From Candidatus Gallispira edinburgensis (GTDB lineage: Bacteria; Bacillota; Clostridia; Lachnospirales; CAG-274): 44,536 nt of DNA. The notes below the pieces were generated by a model. The model saw only the letters and a list, made by a program, of their open reading frames with translations. It ran no database searches and was not told the origin of the DNA. Positions within the stretch are counted from its first letter, which is position 1. Every line of letters starts with the position of its first letter. A program made the position numbers and the translations under genes. The stretch covers positions 1 through 44,536 of the forward strand of contig CAJFNV010000073.1 of the NCBI GenBank assembly GCA_904395805.1, given 5' to 3'. Below are positions 1 through 8,326 of the stretch, piece after piece.

Positions 1-790
1 TATATCTCTGGAAAATTATATATAACACAAGCGGTATTATCATTGTCATAACCGATACTGCCATTGCTATTGTAAAATCCGTACCGCCCTCTGCACTTAT
101 ATACATCTGTAATGCAAGGGATAACGTATAATTTTCTTTACTTTTAAGTATCAAAACAGGCCATACATACTCATTCCATGAATTTATAAAAAATATGATT
201 CCTGTTGATATAATAGAAGGTCTTACAAGGGGAAGGACTATATCCCTCATTATTTTAATATTTCCTATGTTCTCAAGTTTTGCAGCCTCAATAAGGGATT
301 TCGGTATACCTCGCATTGACTGCCTTAAAAGAAAAATACCAAGCACGTCTGCAAGCTGAGGCAAGGCTACACCCCATATACTGTCGCGAAGGCCTATCTG
401 AGAAATCATAAGATAGTTAGGTATCATTGTTGATGTAAATGGTATAAACATAGTACTCAGCATTACAAAATAAAGTATGTTTTTTCCCTTATAATCAAAA
501 TACACAAGGGAATATGCCGCAAAGACACTTGTAAGCAGTTTAAATACCGTAACTGTAGATGCTATAAGAAAAGTGTTTAATGTTATCTTCAAAAAGGGCA
601 GTTTTTGAAAAACATGGATATAGTTTTCAATAGTCGGTTTTGAAGGTATCAGCTCAAACACGTTATTATACGCATCCTGTAATGTCTTAAAGGAATTTGA
701 CAGAGCAAAAATAATCGGCATAAGCATTATAAACACAATTGCAATAAGGAGTATATGCCACCCAATCTGGAAATTTTTTTTAGTTTTCAT
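1..790 (-). CDS. Sugar ABC transporter permease, MalG/UgpE type (3' end outside window)
   Basis: Inner-membrane subunit of a binding-protein-dependent carbohydrate importer. The frame is open from ATG at 790 to the window edge, so the C-terminus is missing; about 263 codons are visible. Membrane segments follow the N-terminal basic stretch (MKTKKNFQ). The EAA loop that contacts the ATPase is visible as EAAKLENIGNIKIMRDIVLP. A late WNEY motif is typical of MalG-like subunits. The start overlaps the end of the preceding permease gene by 11 bases, so the two are translationally coupled. No ATPase gene is visible; in clostridia a shared MsmK-type ATPase often serves such importers (inference). 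The substrate cannot be read from the sequence. Confidence 0.9.
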   Translation of the reverse strand, partial: MKTKKNFQIGWHILLIAIVFIMLMPIIFALSNSFKTLQDAYNNVFELIPSKPTIENYIHVFQKLPFLKITLNTFLIASTVTVFKLLTSVFAAYSLVYFDYKGKNILYFVMLSTMFIPFTSTMIPNYLMISQIGLRDSIWGVALPQLADVLGIFLLRQSMRGIPKSLIEAAKLENIGNIKIMRDIVLPLVRPSIISTGIIFFINSWNEYVWPVLILKSKENYTLSLALQMYISAEGGTDFTIAMAVSVMTMIIPLVLYIIFQRY

Positions 791-1670
791 AATATACTCC
801 CTTCTCAACAAACTTAAATTCAAGCATAAGCAGTATTATAAACAATGCCATAGTCATAGCCGACACTGCTGCTGAGGTGCCTGTACTGTAAAGAGTAAAT
901 GCCTCATGATAAGACATATATATCATATTTGAGCTGGCATAGTTAGGTCCGCCTTGAGTAATGACCTTTATAGGAGTAAATACATACTGCATACCCTGAA
1001 CTATTGTTATAATAAAAACATATATTCCCGTAGCCGAGCTCATAGGCACGACAATATCCTTAAATATTTTCCACATTGGTATGTTATCAAGGCGTGCCGC
1101 TTCAATTACCTCAGTTGAAACCCCTGATACCCCCGCAAGTATAATTATAAAATTATATCCAAAAGTTTTCCATGTTGTTATAATACAAAGCACAGCTATT
1201 ACCCAGCCTTCTGTTTTTGACCAAAACGGCATTGAAATACCAAAATATTTTGCTATTATGGCAATAGGCCCTGATATAGGATTTAATATCCAAACATAAA
1301 GTATTGAACCAACAACAAGTGAAATTACACTGGGCAAAAAAAATGCCGATTTGTAAAAACCGTGACCCTTTTTTACTATATTAGATAGTATAAACGAAAG
1401 CACATATGGCATAATAAAGTTAAATACAAGAAGTATTACAATATATAGAAATGTATTTCCGAATATTTTCCAAGTATTTGGATCTCCCAACACAGAAATA
1501 TAATTTTCTAAACCTACAAATTCCTTCACCGGCTTTACCATATTCCAGTCAAAAAAACTCAGATAAATCGTATAAAACAGCGGATAAAACATAAACAGTG
1601 CAAACATCACAAGAGACGGCACCAAAAATATGTAACCTATAACAGAGCGTTTTTTATCCAAACCATTCAC
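780..1670 (-). CDS. Sugar ABC transporter permease, MalF/UgpA type
   Basis: Partner permease of the same importer, 296 residues with about six membrane segments and the EAA loop EAARLDNIPMWKIFKDIVVP near residue 193. The frame can be extended to a TTG at 1688, but that places AAAGGAGG inside the protein. The ribosome binding site sits 6 bases before a GTG at 1670, which I take as the start (protein begins MNGLDKKRSVIGYIF). It lies between the binding protein gene and the second permease, the usual order for family 1 sugar importers. A 17-bp stem-loop separates it from the binding protein gene. Confidence 0.92.
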   Translation of the reverse strand: MNGLDKKRSVIGYIFLVPSLVMFALFMFYPLFYTIYLSFFDWNMVKPVKEFVGLENYISVLGDPNTWKIFGNTFLYIVILLVFNFIMPYVLSFILSNIVKKGHGFYKSAFFLPSVISLVVGSILYVWILNPISGPIAIIAKYFGISMPFWSKTEGWVIAVLCIITTWKTFGYNFIIILAGVSGVSTEVIEAARLDNIPMWKIFKDIVVPMSSATGIYVFIITIVQGMQYVFTPIKVITQGGPNYASSNMIYMSYHEAFTLYSTGTSAAVSAMTMALFIILLMLEFKFVEKGVYYEN

Positions 1671-1696
1671 TAAAATTCCTCCTTTCAAAAGATTTC

Positions 1697-1738
1697 ATAT
1701 TCAATGGCGTTTACTCTATAATAAACGCCATTGAATAT
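1697..1738 (-). other. Perfect 17-bp stem-loop between binding protein and permease genes
   Basis: Arms at 1697-1713 and 1722-1738 (ATATTCAATGGCGTTTA and its complement) enclose an 8-base loop. It lies 7 bases after the binding protein stop codon. On the minus strand it is followed by GAAATC and only four T, so it is a poor terminator. Similar hairpins after binding protein genes are known to stabilise the upstream message or cause partial termination, giving more binding protein than permease; that role is inferred here. Confidence 0.8.
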
Positions 1739-1744
1739 TTATAA

Positions 1745-3070
1745 TTATTCACTAACAAGAAGAGCATTAATAGCGTCTTGAGTACTTTTCATTCCTTCTT
1801 CCGCCGAAATTTGTCCGCCTAGTATCTGGTCTCTCATATCAAGAAGCATCTGTTCTGCCTGAAGTCCCGCATCCCCCGGAAAAGCTGTCCAAGGCACAAC
1901 ATTGTCCATCTGTTCAATTGCCGCATTCATCATCTTATTTTCAGCAAGGAAATTTTTCAATCCGTTTTCCGCTTCTGCAACATCCTTTCTTGGAGGTACA
2001 TATCCTGTTCCCTCTGTCCATGCTGCCATTGCCTCAACACTGTAAAGATACTTTTCAAATTCCCATGCAGCCGCAATTTGTTCTTCATCCTGAGCCGTTA
2101 TGGCAAGGAAACATCCACCGGCTGGAACTTTTCTTTCTTCTCCTTCCCATACAGGGGATTTAACTGTTATCCCGTCAAATTGAATACTGTCCTGAATTGA
2201 CGCACGTCTGGCAATTGTTGTGTAAAGCATAGCACAGTTTCCGTCTATAAAACTTTGACAGCCCTCATCCCAGGATACATGAAGAGCACTTCCTCCTTTT
2301 ATCATATCTGATAAAAGCTGCATAGCCTCAATTCCACCCTCAGATGCAAATGTAGCTTCTGTTTTTCCATCTGTTTTTGTTATCATTGACGCTCCGTTGC
2401 TTTCAATTATTCCCTGCTGTGCCCAAAAGTCTGCCGGTTCCTGCATATAAAAACCATATTTTCCTGTCTTTTCCTTTACTGTATCAGCAAATTCCTTTAC
2501 CTGCTCCCATGTCTGAGGACCGTTCTCATCAAGCCCGGCTTCCCTTAAAATATCTTTGTTTATATACAAAACAGGGGTACTAAGGGAATATGGAATACCT
2601 ACCTGATTTCCATCGGAGTTTACTGCAAGCTCAAGAATGTTAGGCAGAAAATTATTATTTAAGAAATCCTTGTCTTCAGTGTCATATTTATCTATTGCTT
2701 CCTGAGGCTCTATGTATTCAAAGTTATTTGAGAAGTAGTCAAGAAATGCCCAGCCTATCTGTACAATAGCAGGATAGTTTCCTGTAGCTGCTTCTGCCTG
2801 TAAATTCTGCATCAAACCTTTGTACATATCAGGATTATATTTTGCCACAACCTCAATATGATCATTGTTCTCGTTAAAGTTCTTTACAAGCTCATCAACT
2901 GTAAGCCCGCCTTGATTTTCAGCATTACAGTGCCAATACTCAATTACAGTTTTTTCATTTCCTCCATTATTTACACTGTCAGCAGTATCACTGCTGCAGC
3001 CTGTTGCACAGGTAACAATGCTTGCCCCCATAAGTGCTAACGCAATAAATTTCTTTAAACATTTTTTCAT
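1745..3070 (-). CDS. Extracellular sugar-binding lipoprotein of ABC importer
   Basis: Family 1 solute-binding protein (SBP_bac type), 441 residues, which captures the sugar outside the membrane and delivers it to the two downstream permeases. The N-terminus is a lipoprotein signal (MKKCLKKFIALALMG...) with a lipobox ATGC at residues 22-25, so Cys25 would carry the lipid anchor; a Ser/Asp/Gly/Asn-rich linker follows. The mature part begins TVIEYWHCNAEN, like glycerol-3-phosphate and oligosaccharide binders. AAAGGAGG precedes the ATG by 8 bases. It has its own promoter at 3118-3146, so it can be expressed apart from the HAD gene upstream. Ligand unknown. Confidence 0.92.
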   Translation of the reverse strand: MKKCLKKFIALALMGASIVTCATGCSSDTADSVNNGGNEKTVIEYWHCNAENQGGLTVDELVKNFNENNDHIEVVAKYNPDMYKGLMQNLQAEAATGNYPAIVQIGWAFLDYFSNNFEYIEPQEAIDKYDTEDKDFLNNNFLPNILELAVNSDGNQVGIPYSLSTPVLYINKDILREAGLDENGPQTWEQVKEFADTVKEKTGKYGFYMQEPADFWAQQGIIESNGASMITKTDGKTEATFASEGGIEAMQLLSDMIKGGSALHVSWDEGCQSFIDGNCAMLYTTIARRASIQDSIQFDGITVKSPVWEGEERKVPAGGCFLAITAQDEEQIAAAWEFEKYLYSVEAMAAWTEGTGYVPPRKDVAEAENGLKNFLAENKMMNAAIEQMDNVVPWTAFPGDAGLQAEQMLLDMRDQILGGQISAEEGMKSTQDAINALLVSE

Positions 3071-3117
3071 TTTTTATTTCCTCCTTTTATTTCACAACAA
3101 ATTTTATTGTTCAATAC

Positions 3118-3146
3118 ATTATAAAGTGACAAAAAGCTCCCTACAA
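3118..3146 (-). promoter_or_regulatory. Promoter of binding protein/permease operon
   Basis: Read on the minus strand: -35 TTGTAG (3141-3146), 17-bp spacer, -10 TATAAT (3118-3123). It lies in the 98-bp gap between the HAD gene and the binding protein gene. Confidence 0.65.
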
Positions 3147-3168
3147 TCATTACTCCATAAATTTTAAG

Positions 3169-3978
3169 TTAATTCTTTGTAAATTCAAAAGCCCATTCAT
3201 TATATAATTCTCTGATTGATTTAAAAATATAATTCGGTTTACACATATATCCCATTGCATCTTCTTTCGTTGCCTCTCCTGTTAAAACAAGTGCCGTATC
3301 AACTTTGGAATTATATCCGCACAAAATATCGGTATAAAGCCTGTCCCCTACCACAATAGTTTCCGCTTTAGTACAGTTATTAAGGCTTACTGCCATATCA
3401 ACTATAGCCGGTTCGGGTTTTCCAATAAATATAGGTTTTCTTTTTACGGCATGTTCAATCATTTGACATATACTTCCACAGTCAGGTACAAAACCAAAAT
3501 CAGAGGGACATACCATGTCAGGGTTTGTTGCTATATAATCCACACCATGTTTACTCAATATTCTACAGGTATCTGTTATTTCATTGTATGTAAGCTCATT
3601 ATTATAGGCAACTAGTACGCAAGAAATATTTTCATCATTACAATCTGTTGTAATTTTAATACCATTATACATAAGTTCTTCCTTAAATGACTTTGTACCC
3701 ATAACATAAATAAGCCCCCTTTTATAATTTTCTTTTAAATATTTTACAGTAACATGGGACGCTGTTATAAAATTGCTTTCATCTGTTTCCACTCCCAGCC
3801 TGTCAAACAAACATATATAATCTTTTACGCTTTTTGTAGTGTTGTTAGTTATAAAAACATATTTACCTCCATATGTTTTTAATGCATTAAAAAATTCAAT
3901 TGATCCGTCAATTAAGCATTCTCCCCTGCAGACAGTTCCGTCAATATCCAACAGAAACAATTTTTTGTTTTTAATCAT
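3169..3978 (-). CDS. HAD-superfamily (NagD/AraL-like, subfamily IIA) sugar phosphatase
   Basis: Predicted cytoplasmic phosphatase of 269 residues. The nucleophile motif LLDIDGTV puts the catalytic aspartates at residues 11 and 13; the threonine motif is FITNNTT near residue 43; the C-terminal metal site is GDRLYTDI near residue 212. The C2A cap between them and the length fit the NagD/AraL/p-nitrophenyl phosphatase group, whose members hydrolyse phosphosugars or nucleotides. It starts after GGAGAG, 98 bp upstream of the sugar importer genes on the same strand, so removal of phosphosugars linked to the imported sugar is plausible but inferred. No glycoside hydrolase or kinase lies beside it. 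Confidence 0.85.
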   Translation of the reverse strand: MIKNKKLFLLDIDGTVCRGECLIDGSIEFFNALKTYGGKYVFITNNTTKSVKDYICLFDRLGVETDESNFITASHVTVKYLKENYKRGLIYVMGTKSFKEELMYNGIKITTDCNDENISCVLVAYNNELTYNEITDTCRILSKHGVDYIATNPDMVCPSDFGFVPDCGSICQMIEHAVKRKPIFIGKPEPAIVDMAVSLNNCTKAETIVVGDRLYTDILCGYNSKVDTALVLTGEATKEDAMGYMCKPNYIFKSIRELYNEWAFEFTKN

Positions 3979-4143
3979 TCTATCTCTCCGTTCATTTGCT
4001 TTATTTTTTATAAGTTTTTAAATCCGTAAAATTGTACCATTGAAAAGAACTTCTTACTATCATTTTTCGGTAAATTTAGAATAAATATTATGTAAATTAT
4101 TAAAATAACAAAAACACATTTACGCTAACTGTTAAATAAAACA

Positions 4144-4173
4144 GCGGTGCAAATATATACTTATCTGCACCGC
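4144..4173 (-). terminator. Possible terminator-like hairpin
   Basis: Stem GCGGTGCA/TGCACCGC (4144-4151 with 4166-4173) with a 14-base loop. Read on the minus strand it is followed by TGTTTTATTT, a modest T-rich tail. It lies about 450 bp past serA, so its client transcript is uncertain. Confidence 0.4.
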
Positions 4174-4224
4174 CAATATATATTTAATATAAAACCAAAA
4201 GTTGCTAAAGAAATAAAAATTAAA

Positions 4225-4248
4225 GGGAAACGGTAAATACCGTTTCCC
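4225..4248. repeat. 24-bp palindrome, copy 1
   Basis: Arms GGGAAACGGT and ACCGTTTCCC around AAAT. An identical 24-bp sequence is found at 4552-4575, and the two copies bracket the hairpin array. Confidence 0.85.
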
Positions 4249-4362
4249 TCAGACTGTCAAAAAACTTATTTTACTGATAGCCAGTTAATACTTAGAATAG
4301 TAAACTTGCATACTGACTTCAATTCTTAATTACTTACATTGCTGCTCAAGCATCCGCTCTGT

Positions 4363-4548
4363 CTCCTTTTTAAAGGAGAGGGAGAAACGCCTGCGTTTCG
4401 GAAGAGGATTTCAAGGAGCAGTCAGGCTTTGCCTGACTGCGGATTTTATGGCAGCCAGCAGAGCTGCCGGTGGATTTTTTAACTCCGCACCGGACATCTT
4501 AAATAAAATGCAAGATTTCTTTCAAGCGTGTCGACTTTTTCGACACGC
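4363..4548. repeat. Array of five hairpins, three followed by a GGATTT motif
   Basis: In order: CTCCTTTTTAAAGGAG (4363-4378); GAAACG-CCTG-CGTTTC (4384-4399) followed by GGAAGAGGATTTC; GCAGTCAGGC-TTT-GCCTGACTGC (4418-4440) followed by GGATTTTA; GGCAGC-7-GCTGCC (4450-4468) followed by GGTGGATTTTTT; GCGTGTCGA-CTTTT-TCGACACGC (4526-4548). The same layout, an AAAGGAG stem then a variable stem then GAGGATTT, recurs at 8396, 18829, 19228, 37642 and 37891. This is the same repeat superfamily found inside and beside the larger inverted-repeat elements. Confidence 0.8.
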
Positions 4549-4551
4549 AGA

Positions 4552-4575
4552 GGGAAACGGTAAATACCGTTTCCC
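4552..4575. repeat. 24-bp palindrome, copy 2
   Basis: Identical to 4225-4248. It lies 48 bp past the serA stop codon on the minus strand and could contribute to ending the serC-serA transcript, although no long T-run follows directly. Confidence 0.85.
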
Positions 4576-4623
4576 CCTGCAATCAAAAACCATAAAAACT
4601 ATTTTCTGCAATAATCACATTTA

Positions 4624-5757
4624 TTATTTAATAACTCTTACTCCGAGAACGCCTTCAACAGCTTCAATTTTAGCTGTATCTGCACTCTTAACATCGGCAA
4701 TTGTATATCCGTAATTTCCTCTTGTCTTTGCCGTAAACTGACAAGCTCCTGTAACGGCAGCCTTAACATTGTCCATAGCTTCAGCTTTTGAAAGAACACA
4801 TACTCTTTCACAGCCCTCAACCATAGGAGCAGAAACACAAGGATAATTTACTGAATTTACAATATTTCCCTTTTCAAGATATTCCATCATTTCCTCTGCG
4901 GCCATAGCGGCACAGTTGTCCTCAGCTTCGGGAGTTGAAGCTCCTAAATGAGGAAGAGTAATAATGCCTTCAACACCTACTGTATTTTCATTAGGGAAGT
5001 CTGTAGCATAATAACTTACCTTACCACTTTCAAGTCCTGCCTTTACAGCGTCAACATCTACAAGCTCATTTCTTGCAAAGTTAAGAATTCTCACACCATC
5101 CTTACACTTAGCAAGACTTTCACTGTTAATCATATTAGTAGTTTCGGCAGTAGCAGGTACATGAACTGTAATGTAATCTGACACTGCGTAAATATCATCA
5201 ATGTTAGCTGTAAACTTAACTTTGCTGTCAAGAGCTAAAGCATTCTTAATTGAGAAGTAAGGATCATAACCGATAACATCCATACCAAGAGAAACAGCGG
5301 CATTTGCAACAAGAACACCAATTGCACCAAGACCTACAACACCTAAAGTCTTGCCCTTTATTTCAGGACCTGCAAAGTTAGACTTGCCCTTTTCTACTTT
5401 CGCTCCAATGCCCTCTTCTCCCTGTAAACTCTGAGCCCATTTATAGGCGCCCATTATATTTCTGCTTGTTATAAGCATAGCTGTCAAAACAAGCTCCTTA
5501 ACTGCATTTGCATTGGCTCCCGGAGTATTAAACACAACAATACCCTTGTCAGCACACTTGTCTAAAGGAATATTGTTTACACCTGCACCACATCTTGCAA
5601 CTGCCTTAAGACTTTCTGGAAGCTCCATATCATGCATTTTAAAACTTCTTAAAAGTATAGCGTCAGGATTAGCCATATCATCAGCTACATTGTAATTATC
5701 CGTAAGCCTTGAAAGACCCACCTTAGAAATTTTGTTTAATGTCAATACATTATACAT
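4624..5757 (-). CDS. serA: D-3-phosphoglycerate dehydrogenase
   Basis: First enzyme of serine synthesis: oxidises 3-phosphoglycerate to 3-phosphohydroxypyruvate with NAD. It has 377 residues. The nucleotide-binding fold carries GVVGLGAIGVLVANAA, the substrate/catalytic region includes LNFARNELVD, and the catalytic histidine lies in LPHLGAST. The C-terminal stretch from about residue 320 (AKTRGNYGYTIADVK...VEGVLGVRVIK) looks like a short ACT-type regulatory domain, the place where serine feedback acts in related enzymes. It follows serC on the same strand; the 92-bp gap holds two hairpins. The start follows AGAAAGGGTGATTTAA. Confidence 0.95.
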   Translation of the reverse strand: MYNVLTLNKISKVGLSRLTDNYNVADDMANPDAILLRSFKMHDMELPESLKAVARCGAGVNNIPLDKCADKGIVVFNTPGANANAVKELVLTAMLITSRNIMGAYKWAQSLQGEEGIGAKVEKGKSNFAGPEIKGKTLGVVGLGAIGVLVANAAVSLGMDVIGYDPYFSIKNALALDSKVKFTANIDDIYAVSDYITVHVPATAETTNMINSESLAKCKDGVRILNFARNELVDVDAVKAGLESGKVSYYATDFPNENTVGVEGIITLPHLGASTPEAEDNCAAMAAEEMMEYLEKGNIVNSVNYPCVSAPMVEGCERVCVLSKAEAMDNVKAAVTGACQFTAKTRGNYGYTIADVKSADTAKIEAVEGVLGVRVIK

Positions 5758-5780
5758 TTAAATCACCCTTTCTATTTACT

Positions 5781-5833
5781 CAAAATTCAGCTATACTGAA
5801 TTTTGAAAAACAAGACCGACTTTCTAAAGTCGG
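5781..5833 (-). promoter_or_regulatory. Tandem hairpins in serC-serA intergenic region
   Basis: In transcript order (minus strand): CCGACTTT-2-AAAGTCGG (5816-5833) followed by CTTGTTTTTC, which resembles a weak intrinsic terminator; then a 10-bp stem (CAAAATTCAG and its complement, 5781-5805) ending 23 bases before the serA start. The arrangement suggests that serA expression is partly uncoupled from serC by attenuation or message processing. The second hairpin is almost the same as one in front of pta. Confidence 0.65.
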
Positions 5834-5849
5834 CCCTGCTGTCAACTAC

Positions 5850-6929
5850 TTATTTATTTTCAGTTTCAAACTTCTTCATAAATTCAACAAGAGCCTTAAC
5901 ACCCTCAACAGGCATTGCATTGTAAATACTTGCTCTCATACCGCCTACAGTTCTGTGTCCCTTAAGGTTTACAAGACCGTTTTCTGTAGCTTCCTTAATA
6001 AACTTAGCATTAAGGTCCTCATCATCAGTTACAAAAGGCACATTCATAAGACTTCTGTCCTTAGGCACAACAGTACCTCTGAACATCATTGAATTGTCAA
6101 GGAAGTCATAAAGAATAGCAGCCTTTTCTTCATTGACCTTCTGTATCTCCTTAACACCGCCCATTTTCTTGAGCCACTTGAACACAAGACCTGCTACATA
6201 AATAGCATAGCAAGGAGGTGTATTGTAAAGAGAACCTGCATCTGCATGAGTCTTATAGTTAAGCATTGTAGGACAGTCATCCTTAGCTCTGCCTATAAGG
6301 TCCTCTCTCATAATTACAACTGTTACGCCTGCAGGACCGATATTCTTCTGAGCACCTGCATAAGCAAGACCAAACTTGGTAATATCAAGTTCCTCAGACA
6401 TGATCATACTTGAAAGGTCAGCCACAAGAGGAACATTTCCTGTATCAGGAATTTCAGTATATCTTGTACCGTAAATAGTATTGTTATATGTAATATAGAA
6501 ATAGTCAGCATCAGGATTAAACTTAGACTTGTCAAGAGCAGGGATATAGTTGAATACCTTATCCTCTGAAGAAGCAACAAGATTAACATTGAGAAACTTC
6601 TTTGCTTCCTGCATAGCCTTCTTTGACCACTGACCTGTGTTTACCAGATCACAGGTGCCCTTCACCCCAAGGTTTAAAGGTATCATAGCGAACTGAGTCG
6701 AACCGCCTCCCTGTAAAAACATAACTTTGTAATTATCAGGTATGTGCATAAGCTCTCTTAAATCAGCCTCAGCCTCTTTAATAATATCATCAAACCACTT
6801 GGAACGGTGGCTCATCTCCATAACAGACATACCTGAACCATGATAGTCAAGCATCTCCTTCTGAGCCTGTTCAAGTACCTCAAGAGGTAACATTGATGGA
6901 CCCGCTGAGAAATTGTAAACTCTTTCCAT
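5850..6929 (-). CDS. serC: Phosphoserine aminotransferase
   Basis: PLP enzyme that converts 3-phosphohydroxypyruvate and glutamate to phosphoserine, the second step of serine synthesis. It begins [15 protein letters not shown], the classic SerC N-terminus; the PLP lysine lies in [12 protein letters not shown] near residue 195. The frame extends three codons further to an ATG at 6938, but that ATG directly abuts GGAGG; the ATG at 6929 is spaced 9 bases from it and gives the family-typical N-terminus, so 359 residues. It is transcribed before serA from a strong promoter at 6984-7013. No phosphoserine phosphatase (serB) is in the window. Confidence 0.96.
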   Translation of the reverse strand: MERVYNFSAGPSMLPLEVLEQAQKEMLDYHGSGMSVMEMSHRSKWFDDIIKEAEADLRELMHIPDNYKVMFLQGGGSTQFAMIPLNLGVKGTCDLVNTGQWSKKAMQEAKKFLNVNLVASSEDKVFNYIPALDKSKFNPDADYFYITYNNTIYGTRYTEIPDTGNVPLVADLSSMIMSEELDITKFGLAYAGAQKNIGPAGVTVVIMREDLIGRAKDDCPTMLNYKTHADAGSLYNTPPCYAIYVAGLVFKWLKKMGGVKEIQKVNEEKAAILYDFLDNSMMFRGTVVPKDRSLMNVPFVTDDEDLNAKFIKEATENGLVNLKGHRTVGGMRASIYNAMPVEGVKALVEFMKKFETENK

Positions 6930-6983
6930 TTTCTTCATCCTCCAATTTAAAATAAACGATTACAAAAAAATAATCTAATGTTT

Positions 6984-7013
6984 ATTATAATACATTTTAT
7001 ACCATAATGTCAA
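6984..7013 (-). promoter_or_regulatory. serC-serA promoter
   Basis: Minus strand: -35 TTGACA (7008-7013), 18-bp spacer, -10 TATAAT (6984-6989). Both hexamers match consensus. The leader of about 50 bases shows no T-box or riboswitch structure that I can recognise. Confidence 0.8.
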
Positions 7014-7215
7014 TAGCTAATTCCACATTGCGTGGACAAGTGTATTCCAATCGCACTATTTTTTAAATATTTTTTTAACTATTTCATATTTGAACTTATA
7101 TATACATATATCGGTCATTATACGGAAATAATTTTGAAATATGTAAAGCAAACGTAAAATTTTTAATATTAAATTTTCAAAATTTATCATTTATGTTACA
7201 TATTCTTCTAAATTA
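7014..7215. other. AT-rich gap between divergent promoters
   Basis: Lies between the serC promoter and the foldase promoter. It is strongly AT-rich, and no gene, repeat or clear operator was found in it. Confidence 0.6.
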
Positions 7216-7244
7216 TTGAATTAAAATGGGTAATATATTATACT
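7216..7244 (+). promoter_or_regulatory. Promoter of foldase lipoprotein gene
   Basis: -35 TTGAAT (7216-7221), 17-bp spacer, -10 TATACT (7239-7244); start codon about 25 bases past the predicted transcription start. Confidence 0.65.
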
Positions 7245-7274
7245 AAAAGAGAGTTTACAAAGGTGGAGATACAT

Positions 7275-8228
7275 ATGAAGAAAATACTATTGATTATAAT
7301 AGCAATTATACTTACAGGTTGTTCCTTTTCCAATGATTATGTAGTTAAAATAGGCAATGATAAAATAAGCCGCGGGGAATATCTTGTTTATCTCATGGAG
7401 CAGAAAAAAAGTTTTGAACAGCAGGGCGGTACAGATATATGGGAAGCGGATTTTGACGGCGTAAGCGCAGAAGAAGTGGCAAAACAAAATGCCGTAAACA
7501 CCCTTGTTATGGTAAAGACTGCGGTAAAGCAGACAGATGAGCTGGGCATTACATTAACAGATGAGGACAAGGCAGTTGTTGAATCCCAGACTGAGGAACT
7601 TTTAAATGACTTTGAAACTGAGGATCTTGAAAATCTGGACCTTGACAGAGATAAAATTTATAAAATAATGGAAGAAGTTGCCCTCCAGCAGAAAGTGTAT
7701 GCCTATGTAACAGACAGCTACACCGTAAACGAAACGGAATTTCAGGAATACCTGACTCAATATTATTCGGAGCATATTTCCGATTTTACAACTTATATGA
7801 TAAAGGAAATATTCCTCCAGCCCGATATAACAAGCAGTGAAAACAAAGACATTATAAATAACGCATTTAATAAAATACAGGCAGGTACTCCCTTTGACAC
7901 GGTTTTAAACGAAATTTCACCTGAAAGCAGTACAGACCCCGTTGAACTTGATACCAGCCTTTATACAGAAAATACACTTAATGAAATATATTCTCATCAG
8001 AAAGGTGACTGCTTCCTTGTGGAAGATACAGACGGCTACCATATTTTCTACATTGATGATGTCATTAGCAGCTCTGTTGAAAGCATAGAGCCTCAGATAA
8101 GAGAACAGTACATTAACGAAAAAAAGCAGGCTATATATCAGGCACAGAATGACAGCTGGCAGGGAGATCTGACAGTTGAAAAAAATGATGAGGTATGGAA
8201 TAACATTTCAATCGTTAAAGACTACTAA
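7275..8228 (+). CDS. PrsA/SurA-like foldase lipoprotein (parvulin-type)
   Basis: Predicted membrane-anchored chaperone/peptidyl-prolyl isomerase that helps exported proteins fold outside the membrane, 317 residues. Signal peptide MKKILLIIIAIILTGC with lipobox LTGC, so lipid on Cys16. A SurA-like N-terminal helical region follows (VVKIGNDKISRGEYLVYLMEQKK). A parvulin-like domain occupies about residues 175-270 (YMIKEIFLQPD ... GDCFLVEDTDGYHIFYIDDV), and the C-terminus is helical. The parvulin part is short and loses some usual motifs, so isomerase activity is uncertain. A GTG start four codons earlier (7263) is possible, but GGTGGAG is correctly spaced for the ATG at 7275. Single-gene unit with its own promoter and terminator. 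Confidence 0.8.
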   Translation: MKKILLIIIAIILTGCSFSNDYVVKIGNDKISRGEYLVYLMEQKKSFEQQGGTDIWEADFDGVSAEEVAKQNAVNTLVMVKTAVKQTDELGITLTDEDKAVVESQTEELLNDFETEDLENLDLDRDKIYKIMEEVALQQKVYAYVTDSYTVNETEFQEYLTQYYSEHISDFTTYMIKEIFLQPDITSSENKDIINNAFNKIQAGTPFDTVLNEISPESSTDPVELDTSLYTENTLNEIYSHQKGDCFLVEDTDGYHIFYIDDVISSSVESIEPQIREQYINEKKQAIYQAQNDSWQGDLTVEKNDEVWNNISIVKDY

Positions 8229-8257
8229 AGCTCCGGAGTTAAACCGGAGCTTTTTAT
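8228..8257 (+). terminator. Intrinsic terminator of foldase gene
   Basis: Stem AAGCTCCGG (8228-8236) with CCGGAGCTT (8244-8252), 7-base loop, then a T-rich tail (TTTTTATTAT at 8251-8260). The stem begins at the last base of the stop codon. Confidence 0.92.
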
Positions 8258-8326
8258 TATAGTTCGACAATTTTTAATATGGTTTATTTTATCTGTTTTT
8301 GGCTCCTATACAGGCTTCTTTGTAGG

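Larger units (their letters stand above)
4022..4623. other. 602-bp gene-free region with hairpins
   Basis: No convincing gene. Positions 4022-4140 are plain AT-rich DNA. An 8-bp stem (GCGGTGCA, 4144-4151, pairing with 4166-4173) follows, then the two copies of a palindrome and the hairpin array described separately. On the minus strand this is the 3' region of the serC-serA operon, and several of these stems could act in termination. Confidence 0.75.

Noticed and set aside
4448..4714. Plus-strand frame across the hairpin array into serA antisense
   Set aside because: It reads through palindromes and the reverse of serA, with no promoter or ribosome binding site.
6939..6983. T-box or riboswitch in the serC leader
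   Set aside because: The leader is only about 50 AT-rich bases, too short for a T-box, with no recognisable specifier or terminator stem.
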